This document shows, piece after piece, positions 1 through 7,535 of a stretch of 51,777 nt of DNA. The position numbers and the translations under genes are program-made. How positions within the stretch are numbered: the first letter of the stretch is position 1; each line of letters begins with the position of its first letter. Source of the DNA: CAZNLL01 sp964573885 (GTDB taxonomy: Bacteria > Desulfobacterota > DSM-4660 > Desulfatiglandales > Desulfatiglandaceae); contig CAZNLL010000008.1 of assembly GCA_964573885.1 (NCBI GenBank), forward strand, positions 1-51,777. Reading direction: 5' to 3'. Under the pieces are notes generated by a model that saw only the letters and a program-made list of their open reading frames with translations, was not told the origin of the DNA and searched no databases.

Positions 1-1
1 A

Positions 2-79
2 ATCCTCAAAAACGACCTGAACGATTTGAAGTGCTATGCCAAAGAAGTGCTGGAATATATAGACGCAGAGAATGCTTGA
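2..79 (+). CDS. C-terminal end of an unidentified protein (5' end outside window)
   Basis: The first 25 codons read open from the window edge and end in TGA at 77-79. The visible tail is rich in Lys, Asp, Glu and Leu and would form an amphipathic helix. It converges on the minus-strand methyltransferase that ends at 98. Too little is present to name a family; that it is coding is inferred only from the open frame and the close, convergent packing. Confidence 0.35.
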   Translation: MLKNDLNDLKCYAKEVLEYIDAENA

Positions 80-97
80 TCGGGATTGGCGGATCTT

Positions 98-742
98 TCA
101 TGTTTCCCTCCTACCTTTCATACACACTATATTGATTTCCTTTGAAATGACCCTTGATTCCTCCAGCAGAAACCCTGCCCCATAAAGCCATCGGGCAAGG
201 TCATCCGGACTCACGATCCGGTTTTCTCTGGGCGGTATCCCGAATTTTCTGAGATAACGAATCCCCATGGCGAGCTTTGACCGGAAAGGCATTGCGTAAG
301 ATGTGGCATCCACCACCACGAGGCTTCCCCCGGGTTTCAGGATCCTCCGGCATTCGTAGAGGACGTCCAGGGGGCGCTGGACAATATGGAGGACATTTCC
401 CAAGAAGACACCGTCAAAAGCGCTGTCAGGAAGGGAAGTGTGATAGCAGTCCGCTTTCAGGACCTTTGTATTGGGCAACTTGCCAAGTCTTGTTTTTGCC
501 AGGTCGAGCATCTCCGGAGAGCCGTCCGTGGCCGTCAGGTGTTTTGCCTTTTCAGCAATAATCCGGGAAAAGTGTCCGGTTCCGCAGCCCAGTTCCAGGA
601 CCTCGCCGCTTTCTTTGAACCGGCTGGACAGCCATCTCTCTGTTTCCCGCTGGGTTTGCCTCCCAACAATATAGGCCGTGGCCGCGTCATAGGCACCCGC
701 CCTTTTACCCCAGTATGCATGTTCTTCCCTACTCTTCGCCAA
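98..742 (-). CDS. class I SAM-dependent methyltransferase
   Basis: A 214-residue protein with the class I methyltransferase fold. The SAM-binding glycine motif VLELGCGTGHFSRI lies near residues 48-61, the acidic end of strand 2 is in TATDGSPEML, and the post-motif LKPGGSLVVVDA is near residues 136-147. This pattern fits the Methyltransf_11 family, whose members methylate small molecules, quinones or proteins; the substrate cannot be read from the sequence. The start is TTG: an upstream GGAGGGG is about six bases away and no better ATG exists. It is the last minus-strand gene after the porin at 852, but a 109-bp gap leaves it uncertain whether it belongs to the iron-uptake operon. Confidence 0.8.
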   Translation of the reverse strand: MAKSREEHAYWGKRAGAYDAATAYIVGRQTQRETERWLSSRFKESGEVLELGCGTGHFSRIIAEKAKHLTATDGSPEMLDLAKTRLGKLPNTKVLKADCYHTSLPDSAFDGVFLGNVLHIVQRPLDVLYECRRILKPGGSLVVVDATSYAMPFRSKLAMGIRYLRKFGIPPRENRIVSPDDLARWLYGAGFLLEESRVISKEINIVCMKGRRET

Positions 743-851
743 TTCACCCCTCCAAACGGGATCAATCTTGATTCCACCAGCGTTACCTCAGGGGCGTATT
801 CATCTAGACCCGAGATAAAAGAGCCACCCATTGCGATGGCCATGAAAACCT

Positions 852-2168
852 TTAAAACTCCACCGCCAACTGGAGGGTCATGAGATCCCGCTTGTCCTCG
901 TTCATCCCGTCTGCGTTGAGGTTGTCTTCGGCATATTTGCCGTGCAGGTATTCAGCCGACAAGGTCGTGTATTTGAACAACTCCCAGCTTATGACGCCGC
1001 CGTACTGGTGCTCAGGGTTCAGGCCGAACATGTCATCGGTTCCTTCGTATTTGAGACCCAGTTGCAGGATGTCAACAGGCCTGTAGGCCAATTCAAAGTT
1101 CCAGGCGCTGGGCTCCGTATTCCGGAAGTTCCCCAGCTTGTCCGTGGCAAAGGCCATCTCACCGGGTTCAAAGGAATGGAGGGCCGTGATGTATTCCGCA
1201 CCAAAGCTGTACTTATCGTATTCAAGGACAAGATAGGCCGCGATACCATGCACATAATGATTGATGTCATTGATGGTACCGTCACCGTTGACATCCCTGA
1301 TTTCATCCTGGAGGGTATCGCTGTCCGCCACATTGCTGAGATATGAGACGCCCGCCAGCATGGATACGCCACCCAGGAGATCTTCGGGGGGATGAATATT
1401 GATATCTGCAAAATAGCCGTTTATTCTGTTTTCCGTCCTGGATTTTTTCTCCACATCCCCGGAAAAGGCCCCCACACCGGCGGTGAACCACTTACCCTCA
1501 TGGCCTACCTGTGCCGCCGTCTGCTGGATCTCAAAGATTTCAAGGGTGAGGGGATCAGAGACAAACCAGGAGTTCAACTCACCGAAATGGGGATAATACT
1601 TGCCTCCAAGAAAGTAGAGGCCGTAAGTTTCCTCAATGCCCCCGAGCATGATGATGCCTTCATCTATACTGATATTGTTGTTGTTTTCATCTTCTTCGTA
1701 GAGAAAGAGTACATGGCCCGTAACGTACTTATTGATCCGGGCGTCTACACCCAGCTCTACGGTTGCCAGTATCAAATCATGGCTGTTGCGGGTAATGGGT
1801 TTAAATCCCTGTCCCGGGTCTTTAAGGTCGTGGTGCTCATTTGAGAACTCTGCCTCAATCAGACCGGAGAATGATATCCTGTCCGTCCAGGGGAATCCCT
1901 CCTCCTCGGCCTTTTCCTTTGTCTCCATGGGCACCCGTTCTTTGGGGTGGAGCACAACCTGATGGATTTTTTCGTCTTTCTGTGCCCTGAATGCTTCCAT
2001 TTTTTTGTCCTTCTTCTCCAGCGCCTGTTCCAGCTGATTAATGCGTGCTTTCAGGGCCTTGATCTCCTGCATGAGCTCATCATTGGACATGTCTTCGGCA
2101 AAGGCCGGCAGCGATAACAGTAATCCGCTCACAATGGTAGACAACATCACCCGAATCAGCTTCTTCAT
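852..2168 (-). CDS. LbtU-family outer-membrane porin with N-terminal coiled coil
   Basis: A 438-residue exported protein. Residues 1-24 are a signal peptide (cleavage after PAFA), residues 28-70 are a Lys/Glu-rich coiled coil, and the rest alternates polar and aromatic residues as in transmembrane beta strands, ending in Phe (LAVEF), the usual outer-membrane assembly signal. Coiled coil plus barrel resembles LbtU, the TonB-independent siderophore porin of Legionella, and related coiled-coil porins. It follows the Cys-rich peptide at 2173 by four bases and closes a unit that starts with feoA and feoB. I infer that it lets Fe(II) or a small iron ligand cross the outer membrane. Transport specificity is not visible in the sequence. 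Confidence 0.75.
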   Translation of the reverse strand: MKKLIRVMLSTIVSGLLLSLPAFAEDMSNDELMQEIKALKARINQLEQALEKKDKKMEAFRAQKDEKIHQVVLHPKERVPMETKEKAEEEGFPWTDRISFSGLIEAEFSNEHHDLKDPGQGFKPITRNSHDLILATVELGVDARINKYVTGHVLFLYEEDENNNNISIDEGIIMLGGIEETYGLYFLGGKYYPHFGELNSWFVSDPLTLEIFEIQQTAAQVGHEGKWFTAGVGAFSGDVEKKSRTENRINGYFADINIHPPEDLLGGVSMLAGVSYLSNVADSDTLQDEIRDVNGDGTINDINHYVHGIAAYLVLEYDKYSFGAEYITALHSFEPGEMAFATDKLGNFRNTEPSAWNFELAYRPVDILQLGLKYEGTDDMFGLNPEHQYGGVISWELFKYTTLSAEYLHGKYAEDNLNADGMNEDKRDLMTLQLAVEF

Positions 2169-2172
2169 GAAT

Positions 2173-2400
2173 TCATTTCCTCCTTTTGAAACACTCCGTA
2201 TCGTTAAGGGCGTTCACTGACCTCTTGGATTCAGTGCCAAACGATTCTTTGAGTGCGCCACAATCTATGGGTTTCACACACCGCGCTCCGCACCCATGGC
2301 AGGGGCAAGGGTTCTTTCTGTTTTTGAAGGCCCTGGAAAAATACCGGTAGAGATACCCCACCGCCAGGGCTGCAATAATGATCACAAGGATGGTTTCCAT
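2173..2400 (-). CDS. FeoB-associated Cys-rich membrane protein
   Basis: A 75-residue peptide with one N-terminal membrane helix (ETILVIIIAALAVGYLYRYF), then a basic stretch and a Cys cluster of pattern CPCxGCGxxC, with two later cysteines. This is the signature of the FeoB-associated Cys-rich membrane proteins, whose exact role is unknown; iron handling next to the FeoB pore is the usual suggestion. I start it at the ATG at 2400 rather than a GTG 39 bases upstream, because the family begins directly with the membrane helix. It sits four bases before the porin gene and downstream of feoB in the same unit. Confidence 0.78.
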   Translation of the reverse strand: METILVIIIAALAVGYLYRYFSRAFKNRKNPCPCHGCGARCVKPIDCGALKESFGTESKRSVNALNDTECFKRRK

Positions 2401-2459
2401 AAAATCACCCAAGCTTTTCAAGAAATCAGGGGCGGCCACAGGGGCACACCCCCGGCCCT

Positions 2460-3257
2460 TTATTGCATATCCTTGGCCTGGACCCAGATCACCGCGTCCT
2501 GGGAGAGTTCCTTGCCATTGTACGCCTTGTCAGGCCCCACGCCCAGGGCACAAAAACCCCACCAGCCGGCCCTGGGGATGCCGAAGACGAATTCACCGTT
2601 TACATTGGCCTTGACGGTCATAGTGACAAAGGCGTCTTGTGGGGCGTCGACCCGGGCTTCTCCGCCAAAGGCGTTCTTGTCCATGAGGGGCGGATGGTTC
2701 ATGTATTCCACCTCGATCTCCGCATAAGGCACGGCTTTTCCGTTGCCCTTGACGATTCCCCTGAACACGTTGCCGGTCCACAGGGCATAGGGTTTGTCCA
2801 ATGGAACGATCTCTGCCGGAAGGCCGATCTCAGCACCCCAGTCCGTGGGGAAGCCCGCGGTATTGACCACCATCTTGGTGATCTGCTGGATATAGCAACC
2901 CTCCTTCTTTTCGAGATAGGGGGAGGGCACCACGCAGAAGACATTGTCGCCCATGCCCCGCAGCTTATAGGTGGTCTCATAGGCCTTTCCACTGTTGGAT
3001 AGGCTTTTCCAGGTGATCGGCTTTAGCGTGGCAAGCAGGTCCTTTTTCTTCCCCTTTCGGACCACGAAGAACTGTTCAGGGTTTCCCATGTCCATGGTAT
3101 GCCCGGCCTCGAAGGGATGGGTAAAGACCAGTTTCAGATCAATGGGTCCTGCCTTCTGAAGCGCCGATTCCGGCGTGTAAATCATCTGAAAGTGGGCCAG
3201 GGCAGGCGTCGCCGTGGCCAGCATGAATGCTGTCATAATCATCATCATCTTTTTCAT
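2460..3257 (-). CDS. DUF4198 periplasmic metal-uptake-associated protein
   Basis: A 265-residue exported protein. Residues 1-21 form a signal peptide with probable cleavage at ALA-HFQ, which leaves histidine as the first mature residue. The body matches DUF4198: an N-terminal beta domain, then a C-terminal domain with a GxVxxxGKxVPYAEIEVE stretch and DAFVTMTVKANVNGEFVFGIPRAGWWGF. DUF4198 proteins such as NikK accompany nickel and cobalt importers and are thought to bind metal in the periplasm through an N-terminal His. Here it lies in the feo unit, so Fe(II) is the likelier ligand (inference). It is 65 bp downstream of the small exported protein and 59 bp upstream of the Cys-rich peptide. Confidence 0.8.
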   Translation of the reverse strand: MKKMMMIMTAFMLATATPALAHFQMIYTPESALQKAGPIDLKLVFTHPFEAGHTMDMGNPEQFFVVRKGKKKDLLATLKPITWKSLSNSGKAYETTYKLRGMGDNVFCVVPSPYLEKKEGCYIQQITKMVVNTAGFPTDWGAEIGLPAEIVPLDKPYALWTGNVFRGIVKGNGKAVPYAEIEVEYMNHPPLMDKNAFGGEARVDAPQDAFVTMTVKANVNGEFVFGIPRAGWWGFCALGVGPDKAYNGKELSQDAVIWVQAKDMQ

Positions 3258-3322
3258 AGGTATTCCTCCTCCTTATTTATCCATTTTTTTTGTCTGTGCG
3301 GCTCTGCGCGAGAAACGGTTTT

Positions 3323-3646
3323 CTATTCGGCAATATTCTTGCTGTCAATCTCCACCACATGCCCCGGTCCAGCGTCAAACTCGACCGTATAAGGACCGGA
3401 GGGCTTATCAAAGGTGAACTCGCTGAACTCGTCCATTTTGCCTTTGATCAACACATTGCCTTTCTTGTCTTTCACCCGTATCTCCACACCGGCCGCGGAT
3501 GATCCGTCGGAAAACCCGCCCTCGCAGACCACGGTGCCGTCTCCGCCGTCATAGCAGGAGCAAAGCGGTGTATGCGCCAACACGAGGGAGGGGAGAAGCA
3601 TCCCCAGCGCGGATATGACGATGAGGGTGATGATTCGTCTAGACAT
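3323..3646 (-). CDS. small exported protein of the feo operon, mature N-terminal His
   Basis: A 107-residue protein with a signal peptide ending LVLA-HTPLC, so the mature protein would begin with His and have an early CSC motif. The remainder is a small beta domain (VEIRVKDKKGNVLIKGKMDEFSEFTF...). The start was chosen as the ATG at 3646: AGGAGG lies eight bases upstream, whereas the ATG at 3652 would leave only two bases. The start codon overlaps the last codons of feoB, so the two are translationally coupled. I do not recognise a named family. Like its DUF4198 neighbour it seems to expose an N-terminal His, which suggests a periplasmic metal-binding role. Confidence 0.7.
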   Translation of the reverse strand: MSRRIITLIVISALGMLLPSLVLAHTPLCSCYDGGDGTVVCEGGFSDGSSAAGVEIRVKDKKGNVLIKGKMDEFSEFTFDKPSGPYTVEFDAGPGHVVEIDSKNIAE

Positions 3647-6137
3647 GACCATTACCTCCTTTCTTTATTGTGTTTGCACTTCTGATGTCGTTTTTGAAAA
3701 ACCCCATAAATAAGGTTGCGGCCAGGGCCAGGCCGTAGAATCCCGCCATGGCCTGGAGTCCGGACAGACCCAGGGCGCTTCCGCCGGAAAAGACCAAAAT
3801 GGCCACCACGACCCCCAGGACCATGGGGTGGATCATGGAAAAAAGCATCCACTTGACTGATCCGGTCTGGACCTTTACCGCGATGACGGTGGCCAGGCAG
3901 GGGGGATAGAGCACCATGAACAGCATCAGGGCTAGGGCATGAAGGGGGGTGAAATCCGCCTCGCCTTTGGCCATTCGCTGCTCCAGGGTTTCCCCGCTGA
4001 CATCCGATTCATACAAGGCGCCCAGGGTGGCCACGCTGCTTTCTTTGGCAGCAAAGGCACTTAAAAGCGCGACATTGACCCGCCAGTTGAATCCGGCCCA
4101 CTGGGTGAGCGGCTCCAGACCCTTTCCCATCCGGCCGAGGAAGCTCTGGTTGATGCGCTCGTTTTTCATGTCCATGAGCAGTTGTTGCCGCGTCCGAACC
4201 AGCCCTCTGGCGGCCCGGTACACGGTTTTCCCATTGGCCCCCTGCCTTCTCACGATGGAGAAGAATTCCGGATTTTTCCGCTTGTACGTTTTATTAAGGG
4301 CCTGGGCCTTTGCCCCGCCCCCCGCTTGGAGCCGGGCGTCTTTATAGGCGTTCCAGTAATTGATAAAGTCCATGATATTGTCTGCGGTGATCACTCCTGC
4401 ATAAGCGGTGTTTTGGATGCGCTTTAAAAATGCGGAAACGGCCGTTGCCTTCTTGGTTTCAAAAAATGCCATCCTCTCCTTGCTCAGCCCCGGGAACTGC
4501 ATGAGGACGAATATGATGACGGCAACGGCCGCCACAATGGTGGTGATTTTTCGTAAAAACAGCCATACCCGTTGCACGGCCCGGCCGAGGACCGCCCTGA
4601 GTGAGGGAATATGATAGGACGGCATTTCCATGATAAAAGGGGCGGTCTCCTTTTTTTTGAGCACTGTCAGGGTCAGCAATTTGGCCACAGGCAGCACCAT
4701 GAGGAGGCTGATGGTGGAGATAAAAAACATGGCCCAGGCCTTATAGGCGGCAAAGTAGATATTGATGAGCAGGACATAAAGGGGGACCTTGGCCAGGCAG
4801 TTGAGTATGGGGATGATCAGGATGGTGGCCAGCCTCGATCTTTCGTCCGGTATGCCCTTGCAGGACATCACGCCGGGGACGGCGCACCCGCCCACGTAAA
4901 TGCCGCCCAGGACCATGGGCAGGGTGGACTGGCCGTGGAGCCCGAATCGACTGAAAAACCGGTCCACCATAAAGGCCATCCTGGGCATGTACCCGCTGTC
5001 TTCCAGGATGGCGATGAGACCGAAGAGGATGAAGAAGATGGGCACATAGTTGAGCAGGGCATTGATGCTGTCCACAAACCACAGGGAGAAAGAGCGGATC
5101 AGGGGAATGTCCAGAAAGCCCGGGGCCGGCATAAGGGATTCGGTAAGGCTCCTGATCTTGGCCAGGACGGGCCAGGTATAATTGGTGACGTTGTATCCCT
5201 GGACAATGGAGAGGTAATAGAGGAGCCAGATCACCGCCACCAGGATGGTGGGGCCCAGGAATCTGTGGCACACAAAGCGATCGACCCTGTCGGATAAGGG
5301 ATACTTGAGGCCTGCCCTGGGTTTGATACAGGACCGGCTGATTTCACCGGCCGCCTGGTAGCGGCGGTGGGCGATGTGCATTTCCGGGGCCTTCTGGTGG
5401 CGGGTCTCAAAATCGGCCCTCAATTGCTCCACGAGTTTCATGAAGGGGTCGGGGTCAGGATGACTCTCCCGGATCAGGCGCTTGACCTCACGATCCCCCT
5501 CCATGAGCTTGATGGCCAGCCAGCGCAAGGGGTAGCACTCTGCGAGGGCCGTCTCCGAGGCAAGCCTTGCTTCAATGGTGCGAAAGGGGGGCTCCATTTC
5601 CACATAGTCGATGCGGGCGGGTCTGAGCGGTTCCTTCCCCTCTGCAACCGTGGCAATGGCATCCAGCAATTCCTTTTTCCCGCGCCCCTTTTTCATGGTG
5701 GTGGGTACTGCCGGGACTCCCAGCCTTTCTGAAAGCCTGTGGGCATCAATTTCGACCCCGCGCTTTTCTGCCACATCCATCATGTTGAGATCCAGGACCA
5801 GGAGGATTCCCATTTCAATCAGCTGGAAGGTGAGGTAGAGGCTTCGCTTCAGGTTGGAGGCATCCAGGACATTGACCGCCAGCGAAGGCGTTTCATGGAG
5901 GATAAAGTCCCGGGAAACCCGCTCTTCCGGGGAATAGGATGTCAGACTGTATGTGCCGGGAAGGTCCACCACCTCCACCCTGGTGCCGTCATGCCTGTAC
6001 CAGCCGGTCATTTTATCCACCGTGACCCCGGGATAATTGGCCACGTGCTGGGTGGCGCCGGTGAGGGTGTTAAAGACCGTGGATTTGCCGCTGTTCGGCT
6101 GGCCGGCCAGGGCGATAAGGCGTTTCTGTGCCCTCAT
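3639..6137 (-). CDS. feoB: ferrous iron transporter FeoB
   Basis: An 832-residue GTP-dependent Fe(II) importer of the inner membrane. The G domain shows G1 GQPNSGKST at residues 12-20, G2 Thr in NYPGVTVD at 34-41, G3 DLPG at 58-61 and G4 NMMD at 118-121. A helical regulatory region follows, then the pore with two Gate-type segments (FGLIAILEDSGYMPRMAF and LSAFAAKESSVATLGALYE). The ATG at 6137 overlaps the feoA stop as ATGA; the open frame runs 63 codons further upstream but only through feoA in another frame. It is longer than the ~770 residues of E. coli FeoB because of a hydrophilic insert of roughly 120 residues between two membrane segments near the C-terminus. Confidence 0.96.
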   Translation of the reverse strand: MRAQKRLIALAGQPNSGKSTVFNTLTGATQHVANYPGVTVDKMTGWYRHDGTRVEVVDLPGTYSLTSYSPEERVSRDFILHETPSLAVNVLDASNLKRSLYLTFQLIEMGILLVLDLNMMDVAEKRGVEIDAHRLSERLGVPAVPTTMKKGRGKKELLDAIATVAEGKEPLRPARIDYVEMEPPFRTIEARLASETALAECYPLRWLAIKLMEGDREVKRLIRESHPDPDPFMKLVEQLRADFETRHQKAPEMHIAHRRYQAAGEISRSCIKPRAGLKYPLSDRVDRFVCHRFLGPTILVAVIWLLYYLSIVQGYNVTNYTWPVLAKIRSLTESLMPAPGFLDIPLIRSFSLWFVDSINALLNYVPIFFILFGLIAILEDSGYMPRMAFMVDRFFSRFGLHGQSTLPMVLGGIYVGGCAVPGVMSCKGIPDERSRLATILIIPILNCLAKVPLYVLLINIYFAAYKAWAMFFISTISLLMVLPVAKLLTLTVLKKKETAPFIMEMPSYHIPSLRAVLGRAVQRVWLFLRKITTIVAAVAVIIFVLMQFPGLSKERMAFFETKKATAVSAFLKRIQNTAYAGVITADNIMDFINYWNAYKDARLQAGGGAKAQALNKTYKRKNPEFFSIVRRQGANGKTVYRAARGLVRTRQQLLMDMKNERINQSFLGRMGKGLEPLTQWAGFNWRVNVALLSAFAAKESSVATLGALYESDVSGETLEQRMAKGEADFTPLHALALMLFMVLYPPCLATVIAVKVQTGSVKWMLFSMIHPMVLGVVVAILVFSGGSALGLSGLQAMAGFYGLALAATLFMGFFKNDIRSANTIKKGGNGHV

Positions 6138-6358
6138 GGCAGTTGCACCTCCACGAACCTGGCCTCCTCGTGGCGGAGGCTGACAAAATAGCCGTCCACT
6201 TCCACCTCCATGGGATCTTCCAGGGGGGCATTTCGAAGCACCTTCAATTTCAGCCCCGGATAGACACCCATATCCAGGAGCCTCTGGCCCAGTTTTTCCC
6301 GGACGGTCAATTTTTTGATCAGGCATTCAGTGCCCGGCTTTATCTGGTCAAGGGTCAT
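6134..6358 (-). CDS. feoA: FeoA, SH3-like partner of FeoB
   Basis: A 74-residue cytosolic SH3-like protein required for FeoB-dependent Fe(II) uptake. It has the family layout: LDQIKPGTECLIKKLTVREKLGQRLLDMGVYPG, then a basic strand and a final VSLRHEEARFVEVQ. The start has GGGAAAGGAG about eight bases upstream. Its stop overlaps the feoB start. Only about 20 bases separate the start codon from the poly-T of a terminator-like hairpin, so its expression must pass through that hairpin (see 6378-6430). Confidence 0.93.
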   Translation of the reverse strand: MTLDQIKPGTECLIKKLTVREKLGQRLLDMGVYPGLKLKVLRNAPLEDPMEVEVDGYFVSLRHEEARFVEVQLP

Positions 6359-6377
6359 GACCTTTTCTCCTTTCCCT

Positions 6378-6430
6378 GTAAAAAAACAAAAGGCGTAACC
6401 AAGCCTCCTTGAATGCCCTGGATTACGCCT
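6378..6430 (-). terminator. intrinsic terminator or attenuator directly upstream of feoA
   Basis: Read on the minus strand, AAGGCGTAAtCC pairs with GGTTACGCCTT across a loop of about 20 bases, followed by TTTTGTTTTTTT. It ends about 20 bases before the feoA start, leaving no room for another promoter and leader. It is therefore either a partial terminator after the 97-aa gene or a regulated attenuator in the feo leader. Upstream in the same leader (6431-6500) are a GTAAGAC/GTCTTAC hairpin, a GGCC-TTC-GGCC hairpin, and a GGATTA that could pair with the TAATCC of the terminator stem. Confidence 0.6.
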
Positions 6431-6493
6431 TCACTTCCTCCGCGCCCGCAAAGGGCCGAAGGCCGTAAGACCTGTCTTACTCACCCTGTGGGG

Positions 6494-6787
6494 CTAATCC
6501 ACGTCGATGAGCACCTGGGTGAGCTTCTTACGCAATGCTTCCAGTCTTTTTGACTTAAAGGCCTTTCGACTCTCCTCCAGGATCTCAATGGCCTCTTTGA
6601 TGGCCTTTTTCAGCCTCAGTTCCCGAGATTCCCTGGGGCAGAAGTCTAAAAGGGGCCCTGGGCGGCCTTCGTCTCTCTTTGCTTCCAAGAGAGAGGCGAC
6701 CAGGGAGCAATGCCTGACCAGGCCTTGCTGCAGTTCTTGGACACTGGTGTTGACGGCATGGATGAGATGGTCTTTATGGGGCTTCAT
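6494..6787 (-). CDS. small helical protein of unknown function, first gene of the feo unit
   Basis: A 97-residue, charged, almost entirely helical protein without signal peptide or membrane segment. It has one His pair region (KPHKDHLIHAV), single cysteines at HCSLV and DFCPRE, and a Lys/Arg/Glu-rich C-terminal helix. I do not recognise the family. Its promoter region holds a DtxR-type box at 6810-6825, and feoA begins 135 bases downstream, so it is probably co-regulated with iron uptake. A role as an iron-responsive accessory or storage protein is possible but unsupported by motifs. Confidence 0.6.
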   Translation of the reverse strand: MKPHKDHLIHAVNTSVQELQQGLVRHCSLVASLLEAKRDEGRPGPLLDFCPRESRELRLKKAIKEAIEILEESRKAFKSKRLEALRKKLTQVLIDVD

Positions 6788-6809
6788 AAACTTAGTGATC
6801 CCTTTTATT

Positions 6810-6825
6810 GTTAGCGCAGCCTAAC
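6810..6825. promoter_or_regulatory. DtxR-type operator upstream of the feo unit
   Basis: GTTAG-CGCAGC-CTAAC is a perfect 5-bp inverted repeat around six bases, 23 bp upstream of the 97-aa gene. The box upstream of the DtxR gene has the same design (ATTAG-N6-CTAAT). A weak minus-strand promoter, TTGCGC-N17-TAACAA, overlaps it. This fits iron-loaded repressor blocking the feo operon. Confidence 0.7.
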
Positions 6826-6834
6826 TTATCGCGC

Positions 6835-6870
6835 AAAAAAAAGGCCGTCTGTTGAGGCTCTTAAGACGGC
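6835..6870 (-). terminator. intrinsic terminator of the DtxR-family gene
   Basis: On the minus strand GCCGTCT and AGACGGC form a 7-bp stem with a 13-base loop, followed by eight T. It lies 24 bp after the repressor stop codon and separates its transcript from the feo unit. Confidence 0.75.
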
Positions 6871-6893
6871 GAAAGGTCGATGCCGTACTTCCG

Positions 6894-7442
6894 TCACTCA
6901 GGGTTTGGGTCGTTTTCCATGGAATCCACCCTTTGTTTGAACTCAGAGGAAAACATTTCCGTGAGTTCCTTGCATTTTTCAGGTCTTTGCCCATGCTTTC
7001 GGTATTCCTCAAACCGGTGAAGCCAGCTTTCACCGGCCCGTGGGCAGGCCTGGATAAAGCCCATAAAGTCGGTGAGGCTGTCCAGGGTGGTGGCGCTGAG
7101 GGTATGTTCCATCTTGCAGGCCTCTCCATCGGCCGTTTTAAGATCTATCTTCAGGATGTCCGTCAAAAATTTGCGCAGGATCTCGTGTCTCCGCTGCATT
7201 TCCCGGCCCACATCGGCCCCTTCATGGGTCAATTCCACGTACTCGTATTTTTCGTAGCGGACCAGACCCCTGTCGCTCAGTGTCCTCAGCATGCTCGTGA
7301 CAGTGGGCATTTTTACGTCCAGCTTCTTGGCAATGTCCTTGACCCGGACATTCCTTTTATCCCTGTCCAGTTCAAATATGGCCTCGAGATAGTCCTCCAT
7401 GGTGGAGGTAATGGGCTTGGATGTGGTATCTGGGGACAACAT
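6894..7442 (-). CDS. DtxR/MntR-family metal-dependent transcriptional repressor
   Basis: A 182-residue protein. Residues 12-70 form the winged helix (MEDYLEAIFEL...VRVKDIAKKLDVKMPTVTSMLRTLSDRGLV), followed by the dimerisation helices with the metal-site motif C109-x2-E112-H113 (EACKMEHTL) and a third helix GFIQACPRAGESW. It lacks the C-terminal SH3-like domain of DtxR and in length resembles MntR or small IdeR-like regulators. Family members repress iron or manganese uptake when metal-loaded. It has its own promoter with an operator over the -10 (autoregulation), and a matching operator precedes the feo unit, which makes Fe(II) the likely signal. Confidence 0.92.
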   Translation of the reverse strand: MLSPDTTSKPITSTMEDYLEAIFELDRDKRNVRVKDIAKKLDVKMPTVTSMLRTLSDRGLVRYEKYEYVELTHEGADVGREMQRRHEILRKFLTDILKIDLKTADGEACKMEHTLSATTLDSLTDFMGFIQACPRAGESWLHRFEEYRKHGQRPEKCKELTEMFSSEFKQRVDSMENDPNPE

Positions 7443-7465
7443 GTCAATTAGAACCTCAAAAATAA

Positions 7466-7505
7466 ATTAGGGTATTCTAATAGCAGGCACCCTTTATCTT
7501 GTCAA
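7466..7505 (-). promoter_or_regulatory. promoter and DtxR-type operator of the repressor gene
   Basis: On the minus strand TTGACA (7505-7500), a 17-bp spacer and TATTAG (7482-7477) make a good sigma-70 promoter. The inverted repeat ATTAG-N6-CTAAT at 7466-7481 covers the -10 and has the same arms and spacing as the box at 6810-6825. This arrangement indicates autorepression. Confidence 0.75.
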
Positions 7506-7535
7506 GCGTTTTTTGAAAGGGGCCCGGAAAACGCC

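Noticed and set aside
6138..6326. N-terminal extension of FeoB by 63 codons.
   Set aside because: The stretch overlaps feoA in another frame, is Gly/Pro-rich without homology, and the ATG at 6137 gives the standard FeoB start with ATGA coupling.
6359..6500. A known riboswitch class (NiCo, Mn or Moco) before feoA.
   Set aside because: I could not match the conserved core of any of these classes by eye; left as an unassigned structured leader.
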